Positions 26,847 through 33,781 of a DNA stretch of 64,000 nt are shown here, one piece after another. Made by a program: the position numbers and the translations under genes. Origin of the DNA: an uncultured Prevotellaceae bacterium. Lineage in GTDB: Bacteria; Bacteroidota; Bacteroidia; Bacteroidales; Bacteroidaceae. Every line of letters begins with the position of its first letter. Position 1 is the first letter of the stretch. Where the stretch lies: assembly GCA_946411565.1 (NCBI GenBank), contig CAMKEM010000007.1, positions 1-64,000 of the forward strand. Reading direction: 5' to 3'. A model generated the notes under the pieces. That model was not told where the DNA came from and did no database searches. It saw only the letters and a list, made by a program, of their open reading frames with translations.

Positions 26847-28208
26847 ATGGTGAAATCATGTTTTCTTGCAGCATCTGTGCTGTTGATGTCTTCTATGCAA
26901 GTGTTGGCTCAGGAATTTGAGTCGGCTACTTCTGCTGTTACCAATATGCGTGTCGGTTGGAATCTCGGCAATACCCTTGATGCAAATTCTGGTTCAACAA
27001 CTAATATGTGGATCGAGAAATGGTCGCAACGCAATACTTCCGACTATGAAACGGCATGGGGACAGCCTGTTACTACTGAGGCTTTGATTAAGATGTTCAA
27101 GGAGGCCGGTTTTAATGCTATCCGTGTTCCTGTAACTTGGTATCCTCACATGGGTGTTCAGGTTAATGACCTCAACTGGAATCTTTCTGCATGGTCGCCT
27201 ACTCAGGTGGATGCAGCATGGATGGCTCGTGTGAAGGAGATTGTAGATTATGTGGTGAATAATGGAATGTATTGTATCATAAACGTGCATCATGATACAG
27301 GTGAGGCTTCAACTGCGTGGATGCGTGCCTCTGTTGACAACTACAACAAGTATAAGGATATATATGAAGACCTTTGGAAACAGATTGCTACAACGTTCAA
27401 GGACTATGATGAGCATCTGCTTTTTGAGGGATATAATGAGATGCTTGACACATACGGCTCTTGGTGCTTTGCTTCGTTCGCTGCATCTGGGCAATATAAT
27501 GCCACTTCGGCAGCCGACTCATACAAGGCTGTAAACAGCTATGCACAGTCGTTTGTGAATGCTGTGCGTGCCACAGGTGGAAATAACTCATACCGTAACC
27601 TCATTGTTAATACATACGGCTCTTGTTGTGGTTCAGGCAACTGGAATCAGCATCTTTTAGAGCCTTTGAAATATCTCGAATATCCTACGGATAAGGCTAA
27701 GAACCATATCATTTTCCAACTTCACTATTACCCAGAAATCAAGAATCTCTCTTGGGCAAAGACGGAGTGTGCCACTATGCTGAGTGACATTAAGAAGCAT
27801 CTTCAGGGGAAGGCTCCCGTTATTTTCGGAGAGTGGGGTAGCTCTAATAACATAGAGAAGAATAGTGACGGTAGTTATAAGGATGACTACGATACATCTT
27901 ATAAGCAGAATAAGCTGGATTTTGCACGTTATTTTGTTGAGAAATGCAAGGAGGCTGGTATCACAACATTCTATTGGATGGGACTTTCTGATAGGGATGA
28001 TCGTAAGAACCTAAATTGGACACAGCCAGATCTCAAGGATGCTATTATCAAGGGATATTATGGTGATAATGGCTATACCACGGGCGTCACTTCTCAGTCT
28101 TCATCCCTCACCTCTAAACCTTCACCAAAGAAACATATAGAGAATGGTAGGGTAGTTATCGTGAAAGGCGGAGATAAATACTCTGTTACTGGAACTCGTA
28201 TTAAATAG
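26847..28208 (+). CDS. GH5 endoglucanase, secreted
   Basis: A 453-residue family 5 glycoside hydrolase. After a signal peptide (cut near residue 22, LAQEF) the barrel shows MRVGWNLGNTLDA, FNAIRVPVTW, IINVHHD, the acid/base Glu198 in GYNEM, HYY and the nucleophile Glu329 in FGEWG. This is the cellulase-type layout of GH5 (like subfamilies 2 or 4). It should cut internal beta-1,4-glucosidic bonds outside the cell or in the periplasm. The C-terminus has a Ser/Thr/Pro linker (TSQSSSLTSKPSPKK) and a short ENGRVVIVKGGDKYSVTGTR tail like the ends of many secreted Prevotella proteins; it may be a sorting or anchoring signal. Confidence 0.93.
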   Translation: MVKSCFLAASVLLMSSMQVLAQEFESATSAVTNMRVGWNLGNTLDANSGSTTNMWIEKWSQRNTSDYETAWGQPVTTEALIKMFKEAGFNAIRVPVTWYPHMGVQVNDLNWNLSAWSPTQVDAAWMARVKEIVDYVVNNGMYCIINVHHDTGEASTAWMRASVDNYNKYKDIYEDLWKQIATTFKDYDEHLLFEGYNEMLDTYGSWCFASFAASGQYNATSAADSYKAVNSYAQSFVNAVRATGGNNSYRNLIVNTYGSCCGSGNWNQHLLEPLKYLEYPTDKAKNHIIFQLHYYPEIKNLSWAKTECATMLSDIKKHLQGKAPVIFGEWGSSNNIEKNSDGSYKDDYDTSYKQNKLDFARYFVEKCKEAGITTFYWMGLSDRDDRKNLNWTQPDLKDAIIKGYYGDNGYTTGVTSQSSSLTSKPSPKKHIENGRVVIVKGGDKYSVTGTRIK

Positions 28209-28230
28209 CTTCACATTAATTAATAATATA

Positions 28231-28446
28231 TTTCAAACGCAAAGTTTTTGTTGAAATAAAAATTAATGCGATATTAATGTGTTATTCGTGAAAATTAATG
28301 TTTCCTCATGTAGTGAGACATATAATGCCCATTAATATCGCATTAATTTTCTGAACACAGAATTCACGGAACTAACAAAAATCCGTTTCTTTTGTGTTTT
28401 CCGTGTTCATTAAAAAATGCGTTTCTGCAATTTTTTGCGTTTGAAT
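28231..28446. repeat. Nested inverted repeats between GH5 and the sigma factor gene
   Basis: Inner arms 28259-28279 and 28330-28350 are a perfect 21-bp inverted repeat (core AATTAATGCGATATTAATG). An outer pair, TTCAAACGCAAA near 28232 and TTTGCGTTTGAA near 28434, surrounds it, and CACGGAA/TTCCGTG forms another hairpin at 28366-28411. A related AATTAATGCGAGATTAATG lies at 49731. No coding sequence is seen between 28209 and 28597. Confidence 0.8.
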
Positions 28447-28544
28447 TTTACCTTTTAGGAGTTCGAAAATGTGACAAAAGTGTGACTTAAAAAGACGTCA
28501 CATACTCGTCACGCTATCCAGAGGGCGTTTTTGGGGAAAAGCAG

Positions 28545-28552
28545 TAATTTTG
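28545..28552 (+). promoter_or_regulatory. Promoter -7 box for the sigma factor gene
   Basis: TAATTTTG is followed by CACTCG. It fits TAnnTTTG and lies 45 bp before the first possible start codon. The -33 region has no clear TTTG at the usual spacing. Confidence 0.6.
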
Positions 28553-28597
28553 CACTCGTCAAGTGAAATTTTTTCCAATTTCTTGTAATAAACAGTA

Positions 28598-29119
28598 ATG
28601 ATCATGCGTCAAATGGTCAGAAGAACTTCTAAAACAAGTACGGCGATGGAAAGTATCGAAAAGGAATTTGCACAATTGGTGCGCGAGCAGAAGAGCACAA
28701 TATATACTGTGTGCTACATGTTCTCTAATGACGAGGAAGAGGTAAACGACCTCTTTCAGGAGGCTCTTGTCAATCTCTGGAAGGGATTTGAGACATTCCG
28801 TGGTGAGAGCAAGGTGGGTACATGGGTGTATCGTGTGGCGCTTAACTCATGCATCTCTGCCGAGCGCAAGAAGAAACGCCGTGTGCAGGCAATTCCGCTT
28901 ACCATGGACGTTAATCTCTACGAAGACAACGATGCTGATACGAAGCAGGTACGTCAACTTCATGAGCGTATTCAGAAACTCGGAATGATTGACCGTGCTA
29001 TCGTATTGATGTGGCTGGAGAATATGTCATACGATGAGATTGCAGCCGTAATAGGCATTACCCCGAAGAATGTTGGTGTGAAGCTCTTCCGCATTAAGCA
29101 GCAGTTAATGAAGGGATAG
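28598..29119 (+). CDS. ECF-type RNA polymerase sigma factor
   Basis: A sigma-70 family protein of the ECF group. Region 2 is seen in VCYMFSNDEEEVNDLFQEALVNLWKGFETFRGESKVGTWVYRVALNSC (cited here only for its recognisable DLFQEA and TWVYRVA parts), and region 4 as MSYDEIAAVIGITPKNVGVKLFRIKQQL, a helix-turn-helix. The ATG at 28646 (MESIEKEF) probably is the true start, giving 157 residues; the frame from 28598 adds an atypical basic extension. The following membrane protein gene may encode its partner, though that product has no recognised anti-sigma domain. The target genes cannot be read from the sequence. Confidence 0.9.
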   Translation: MIMRQMVRRTSKTSTAMESIEKEFAQLVREQKSTIYTVCYMFSNDEEEVNDLFQEALVNLWKGFETFRGESKVGTWVYRVALNSCISAERKKKRRVQAIPLTMDVNLYEDNDADTKQVRQLHERIQKLGMIDRAIVLMWLENMSYDEIAAVIGITPKNVGVKLFRIKQQLMKG

Positions 29120-29201
29120 AAGTGACGGAAAAGCACTTTCTTTCCATTTCGCGTAAGCGGAATCTTTTCTTAAAATGAATTATTTATTACAAAAAGGAAA
29201 T

Positions 29202-29780
29202 ATGGAAGAAATGAATTTGGACGAGATGCGCTCTCAGATAGCCATCCTGAAGGAAAAGGTTGACAAACAGGCGATTGTCAATGACAAACTCATGCACAGG
29301 GTGATTAACACGCGCACAGACGACATAAAGCGGAAGCAATTTGTGTCGGTCGTGTGTGGACTCCTCGCTATTGCCATATCGCCATTTGCATTCCACGAGC
29401 ATCTTGGCTTGTCGTGGCTGTTCATTATTGTGACCGATATCTTCATGATCTATTGCATGTCGATGGAGTTCTACTACAAGCGAATGATATCCGACAATGC
29501 AATGATGAATGCAAGCATTCTTGAGGTTGCCCAGCGTATGTCTCGTTTCAAATCAGGCTACAAGCGTTATACGATGATTAATATCTTCGTCATATTGCCA
29601 ATCTGGCTGATATGGCTGCTTACAGAAGTGTATCTCCGATTCTCTAATAATATGGAGGTGTTCTGGTCGTATGCTTCTGGTCTTGGAGTCGGTGTTGTCA
29701 TCGGTTCTATCGTGGGATTACGCCTTTTCTTCCGTATCATTGATAATGCCAATCAGGTTCTCAAGGAGATAAATGAATAA
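29202..29780 (+). CDS. Membrane protein downstream of the sigma factor, unknown family
   Basis: The start at 29202 follows an AAAGGAAAT stretch; the upstream ATG at 29175 is less likely. The product is 192 residues. Residues ~5-30 form a charged helix likely to be a coiled coil (MRSQIAILKEKVDKQ), followed by hydrophobic pairs at about 45-85 and 130-180, giving about four membrane segments. It lies 82 bp after the sigma factor gene and probably shares its transcript. It may hold the sigma factor at the membrane, but it shows no zinc-binding anti-sigma motif. I do not recognise the family. Confidence 0.7.
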   Translation: MEEMNLDEMRSQIAILKEKVDKQAIVNDKLMHRVINTRTDDIKRKQFVSVVCGLLAIAISPFAFHEHLGLSWLFIIVTDIFMIYCMSMEFYYKRMISDNAMMNASILEVAQRMSRFKSGYKRYTMINIFVILPIWLIWLLTEVYLRFSNNMEVFWSYASGLGVGVVIGSIVGLRLFFRIIDNANQVLKEINE

Positions 29781-29936
29781 TATTGTAAGATGATTTCCTG
29801 ATAGGCTATAATTTAGATTCAAGTTAATACTCTTATATGTTAAAACGAAAATTGTAATACTTTTATTTAACAACCGTCTTGTAATACGAAAAAAGTGTGA
29901 AATAACACTAAACTGCGAAAGATTTTTATGAAATCG

Positions 29937-29967
29937 TTTGCGGTATGAAGAAAAATTGTTATCTTTG
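29937..29967 (+). promoter_or_regulatory. Strong promoter ahead of a candidate small RNA
   Basis: TTTG at 29937-29940, a 19-bp spacer, and TATCTTTG at 29960-29967 fit the Bacteroidetes consensus exactly. Transcription should begin near 29974. Confidence 0.8.
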
Positions 29968-29973
29968 CACTTG

Positions 29974-30069
29974 TAATGGGACGTAAAAAGTAGATCCCCA
30001 TTATGATTGAATATTAGTTGCAATTGAAATAGTCACCGCGTTGTGAAAACGCGGTGGCTAATTTTTTTT
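29974..30069 (+). ncRNA. Candidate small RNA or attenuated leader, about 96 nt
   Basis: A consensus promoter lies just upstream and an intrinsic terminator ends the segment. Between them are a 5' hairpin (TAATGGG at 29974-29980 with CCCATTA at 29997-30003) and a mini-frame ATG ATT GAA TAT TAG. There is no protein-coding gene. It could be a free-standing small RNA or a terminated leader controlling the downstream TonB cluster. I recognise no known RNA family. Confidence 0.6.
30034..30069 (+). terminator. Intrinsic terminator of the candidate small RNA
   Basis: CACCGCGTT (30034-30042) pairs perfectly with AACGCGGTG (30048-30056) across a five-base loop and is followed, after GCTAA, by eight T residues. 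Confidence 0.88.
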
Positions 30070-30098
30070 GTATGAGTTCTTACTATTAAGCTTAAAAA

Positions 30099-30518
30099 AT
30101 GTTATATTTGAGAGGGATAGTAAGGATATTCACTCACTTATTAGTAACTTTGCACCTTGTGAAACTGAAAACGAGAAGATATATTGCCGCGTGGTTGCTA
30201 TTGGCAGTTTTCCTGCCAATGCTGATTTTCTCGTCGCTTCATGTGCATGAGGAAGATACATCGACAGTGGTGACAGAATGTGCCGACTGCGTGCATCACA
30301 CCTGTCACGGACACATGACGGCGGCGACCCACTGGGCGCATGACTGTGTTCTCTGTCAGTTTCTCACTCTCACTTTCTTAGCCACAGCCACTGTCAGCTT
30401 CACGTTCATAAATAGAACTGTCAGTGTCACTATCGATGCCCAGCAACGCAATGTCTGTGTTGCTCGTAGAGGCATCGTTGGCTTACGTGCTCCCCCTGCT
30501 TTTCTCCATTTAGCATAG
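30099..30518 (+). CDS. Small Cys/His-rich membrane protein preceding a TonB receptor
   Basis: The longest frame gives 139 residues from an ATG at 30099; a TAACTTTG box at 30145-30152 lies inside it, so a GTG start at 30159 (119 residues) is an alternative. After a hydrophobic segment (AAWLLLAVFLPMLIFSSLHV) comes a His/Cys-rich stretch with HVHEED, CADCVHHTCHGH, HWAHDCVLC, then a second hydrophobic part and a C-terminal LRAPPAF motif. The layout recalls DUF2946-type proteins that accompany copper or zinc uptake genes. Metal binding is inferred from the residues. The TonB receptor starts 70 bp downstream, so a shared role in metal uptake is likely. Confidence 0.6.
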   Translation: MLYLRGIVRIFTHLLVTLHLVKLKTRRYIAAWLLLAVFLPMLIFSSLHVHEEDTSTVVTECADCVHHTCHGHMTAATHWAHDCVLCQFLTLTFLATATVSFTFINRTVSVTIDAQQRNVCVARRGIVGLRAPPAFLHLA

Positions 30519-30588
30519 ATAAGGGAAGCTGGTATCCTGTTGGATACTGGCTATAGTTACGTGTTTTTTTAGAAATGGAGACACAATA

Positions 30589-32703
30589 ATGATTACATCC
30601 ATTTTGACTGCGGCGCTAATGGCGTGCGTAGCCAATGGTCATACCTATGTGGCACCCGAGGATACTACTGTGGTGCTGCACGGAGTGACCGTAAGCGGAC
30701 AGCGACAGCGTGATTTCCAGATGCGCACATCGCAGTCGGCCGTGCAGGTGAGTCATGATTACCTGCAACAGCATTTCTCGGGTTCGCTTATGCAGACGTT
30801 GGAGGGAATCCCTGGCGTAAAGGCGATGTCAATAGGTTCTGGACAGTCAAAGCCTACAATTCGTGGTCTTGGCTACAACCGTATGGTTGTGAGCGAGGAC
30901 GGAATAAAGCACGAAGGACAGCAGTGGGGCGATGACCACGGACTGGAGATTGACCAGTTTGCCGTGGATCGTGCCGAGGTTATCAAGGGACCGTCTGCGT
31001 TGCTCTATGGTAGTGATGCCATAGGTGGCGTTCTTAGTCTCTATACCAACCATGTGCCCACCGAACCATTTAGTGGTAGTGTGCAGTTGTTCGGACGCTC
31101 TAATAATGAGCAGCTTGGATTGTCTGCAAAGCTCGGTGGACGACGTGGTGGATGGTTCTACCGCATCGGTGCTACGTTCATAGACTATGCTGATTACTGT
31201 GTGCCTACCGACAGCATCCAGTATTATAGTTACTGGATTCGCTTGAAGGATGGCAGGCTACGCAATACCGCTGGTTGTGAGCGTGATGGTAGTGTGATGC
31301 TTGGCTATGCAGGCTATCGGTTTCATACCGATCTGCGTGTCAGCGATTCATACTCCAAGAGTGGCTTCTTTGCCAATGCCCACGGACTTGAGGTGCGCCT
31401 CTCTGATATCGACTACGACCACTCGCGTCGCGATGTGGATCTGCCGTATCAGTGGGTAAATCATCTGAAGGTGCTCAGTCATACTACATGGCAGGGCGAT
31501 CGTTTGCGTTGGGAGGCTAATCTTGCGTGGCAGAACAATCACCGCGAAGAACTTAGTGAACCTGTAAGCCACGGCTATATGCCACGTCCAGATGGAAAGT
31601 TGGAGCGCCGCTTTGATAAGAACACTCTGACCGCCAACCTCGGTGTACATTTTCCATTAGGTGAACAGCACGAACTGAGTACAGGCTTGAATGCAGAGTA
31701 TCAGCGCAACCGTCGTGGTGGATGGGGATTTATCATTCCTGACTTTGAGACAGGTAGCATCGGTGCATATCTCATGGATTGCTACACGTTGAGCGAGAAC
31801 CTGAAACTCAATGCTGGTATCAGGCTTGATCATGCCCATACGCATATCAGCAGTTATCGCGACTGGTTCCTCACTCCTATTGCTGATGGCGATTCCGTGT
31901 ATCAGCAACGTTCTGCCAATGTTGATCGTGGATTCACGAGCCTCACATGGTCGGCTGGTATCAACTATGCCGTTGGCAAGTGGGTTCTAAAGGCTAACGT
32001 AGGCAAGAGTTTCCGTGTTCCGATACCTAAGGAACTTGGTGCTGATGGCGTGAATTACCACATTTTCCGCTACGAGCGAGGCAATGCCGACCTTGATCCA
32101 GAGGAAAGCTACCAGATGGATCTTGGAGTGCATTGGGATAATGATGTGGTATGTCTTCAGGTGGATCCATACGTCAACTATTTCCCTAACTACATATATC
32201 TCAACCCTACGGCTCAGTATGTGGAAGGCTTGCAGCTCTATCACTACACCCAGACTCGTGTCCTGCGCTATGGTGTGGAGGCAGAGCTTACATGGGTGAT
32301 ATGCCCACATTGGGAAGCCGAGCTAAAGGGTGAGTACCTGTATGCCGAGCAACTTTCGGGGCAGAAGAAAGGCTACACATTGCCTTTCAGTACTCCGTGG
32401 TCAATGGATGCAGGTGCACGATATACATTCCAGTGGCATGGCAATACCTTTATCGGACTTAATGCCCATATCGTTGGAGCACAGCACGAAATTGTGCCTC
32501 CCGAGAAGCCTACCGATGGTCACTGGACACTTAACCTTTCGGCAGGAAAGCAGATTTCTATGCGTAGTACTAAACTCAATATAGCCCTGCACGCTGACAA
32601 CCTGCTCAATCGCCGTTACTATGATCACACAAGCTACTACCGCCTCATTGACGTACCCGAACCTGGGCGTAACGTGTCATTGATGGTAGGAGTAGAGTTT
32701 TAA
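30589..32703 (+). CDS. TonB-dependent outer membrane receptor, probable metal uptake
   Basis: A 704-residue classical TonB receptor without the SusC-type N-terminal domain. It has a signal peptide (near residue 17), a TonB-box-like segment (TTVVLHGVTVSG), a plug domain with GIPGVKAMSIGSGQSKPTIRGLG, the PSALLYGSDAIGG motif, and a barrel with ending ...SLMVGVEF. The loop HEGQQWGDDHGLEID resembles the histidine and acidic-rich loops of zinc receptors of the ZnuD kind. It follows a Cys/His-rich protein and precedes two small lipoproteins, giving a four-gene cluster. A transition-metal or metal-chelate substrate is the best guess; it is not established by sequence. Confidence 0.85.
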   Translation: MITSILTAALMACVANGHTYVAPEDTTVVLHGVTVSGQRQRDFQMRTSQSAVQVSHDYLQQHFSGSLMQTLEGIPGVKAMSIGSGQSKPTIRGLGYNRMVVSEDGIKHEGQQWGDDHGLEIDQFAVDRAEVIKGPSALLYGSDAIGGVLSLYTNHVPTEPFSGSVQLFGRSNNEQLGLSAKLGGRRGGWFYRIGATFIDYADYCVPTDSIQYYSYWIRLKDGRLRNTAGCERDGSVMLGYAGYRFHTDLRVSDSYSKSGFFANAHGLEVRLSDIDYDHSRRDVDLPYQWVNHLKVLSHTTWQGDRLRWEANLAWQNNHREELSEPVSHGYMPRPDGKLERRFDKNTLTANLGVHFPLGEQHELSTGLNAEYQRNRRGGWGFIIPDFETGSIGAYLMDCYTLSENLKLNAGIRLDHAHTHISSYRDWFLTPIADGDSVYQQRSANVDRGFTSLTWSAGINYAVGKWVLKANVGKSFRVPIPKELGADGVNYHIFRYERGNADLDPEESYQMDLGVHWDNDVVCLQVDPYVNYFPNYIYLNPTAQYVEGLQLYHYTQTRVLRYGVEAELTWVICPHWEAELKGEYLYAEQLSGQKKGYTLPFSTPWSMDAGARYTFQWHGNTFIGLNAHIVGAQHEIVPPEKPTDGHWTLNLSAGKQISMRSTKLNIALHADNLLNRRYYDHTSYYRLIDVPEPGRNVSLMVGVEF

Positions 32704-32779
32704 CGCATCATTTATTTATTAATTAAAAAGATCTGGATAAAAAGTTTCAGATTTTCAAACTAAAAAAAGAATTAAAACA

Positions 32780-33208
32780 ATGAAAAAGTATTTCAATATT
32801 AGCCTAATGATGGCTCTCTTCGCAATGTTCACTCTGTGTTTCACCGCTTGTAGCAGCGATGATGACGACGATGAAAAGTCGCCAGCTCCAACTATCACTA
32901 TCAAGGAAGCAAACATAGAGGAAGGTGATATCGTATGTGTGCAGGCTGATGTAGAGGCTAAGGGACGTACAGCAGCCATCAAGTTAACTATTAGCGGAAA
33001 AGACGGCAAAGAGAAGGTTTCGCAGCCTGTTACCGATAGCAAGTATATCGGTGTACTCAACATCGATGGTTTCCACGTACATGTCAATATCAAGGATAAG
33101 GGCGTAGTGGAAGGCGATCAGCTTGCTATTACCGTTACCGATGCTGAGGGACAGTCTGTTACTGCAAAGAAGGACATCACCGCTGAGGAGGAAGATGAGG
33201 ACGAATAA
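32780..33208 (+). CDS. Small acidic lipoprotein, DUF4625-like
   Basis: A 142-residue lipoprotein: signal peptide with lipobox Cys near residue 24 (FTACSSDDDDD), then a beta-rich domain of about 100 residues and an acidic tail (EEEDEDE). The core (IVCVQADVEAKGRTAAIKL, GFHVHVNIKDKG) resembles small surface domains that travel with TonB receptors, of the type I know as DUF4625. The HVHV pair and acidic tail could bind cations. It lies 76 bp after the receptor gene and 15 bp before the next lipoprotein gene. Confidence 0.65.
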   Translation: MKKYFNISLMMALFAMFTLCFTACSSDDDDDEKSPAPTITIKEANIEEGDIVCVQADVEAKGRTAAIKLTISGKDGKEKVSQPVTDSKYIGVLNIDGFHVHVNIKDKGVVEGDQLAITVTDAEGQSVTAKKDITAEEEDEDE

Positions 33209-33223
33209 TCGTCTTATGTGTCT

Positions 33224-33694
33224 ATGAAACAAAATATTATATATTCCATCATGCTGCTGTGCGCACTTAGTGCGTGCGGCGGCAACGATGATGACGAGGA
33301 TATGCAACAGCCTGTCATCAGCGACCAGAACATAGTTGCTAACCCTATTGATTGCCAGCAGTACAAGCGTGGTGAGGTCATTCCGTTCCATTATCTTATG
33401 ACCGATAATCAGGAACTGGGTGCCTACAACATCGAGATTCATAACAATTTCGATCACCACACCCATAGTACCACAGCTACCGAATGTCCTATGGATGCAG
33501 CGAAATCTCCAAAGAAAGCATGGGTGTATAATGAGGATTTCACCATTCCTTCAGGACTATGCACCTATGATGCTCGTCACGACATCAAGATTCCATCTGA
33601 CATCGACCCAGGCGACTATCATTTTATGATTCGCCTCACCGATCGTGCTGGTTGGCAGCAACTCCACGCCGTTGCAGTTAAGATAGTGGAGTAG
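33224..33694 (+). CDS. Small lipoprotein, DUF4625-like
   Basis: The ATG at 33224 is preferred to the GTG at 33218. The 156-residue product has a lipobox Cys (LSACGGNDDDED), then a DUF4625-like domain: PVISDQNIVANPIDCQQYKRG, IPFHYLMTDNQELGAYNIEIH and NNFDHHTHSTT, with a HHTHS histidine cluster and DPGDYHFMIRLTDRAGWQ near the end. It is probably a surface partner of the TonB receptor upstream, and the histidine cluster again hints at metal binding. The gene ends the cluster, facing the convergent operon across a shared terminator. Confidence 0.72.
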   Translation: MKQNIIYSIMLLCALSACGGNDDDEDMQQPVISDQNIVANPIDCQQYKRGEVIPFHYLMTDNQELGAYNIEIHNNFDHHTHSTTATECPMDAAKSPKKAWVYNEDFTIPSGLCTYDARHDIKIPSDIDPGDYHFMIRLTDRAGWQQLHAVAVKIVE

Positions 33695-33714
33695 AAAAAC
33701 GTGATGCAATGACA

Positions 33715-33744
33715 AATCCTCACACCTGAAAAGGTGTGAGGATT
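33715..33744. terminator. Bidirectional terminator between convergent operons
   Basis: AATCCTCACACC (33715-33726) pairs with GGTGTGAGGATT (33733-33744), a 12-bp perfect stem. It ends with TTTTG on the + strand and TTTG on the - strand, and lies between the stops at 33694 and 33782. Confidence 0.8.
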
Positions 33745-33781
33745 TTGCGTTATTAACTTAAACTTATTTGCGAAATGACTG

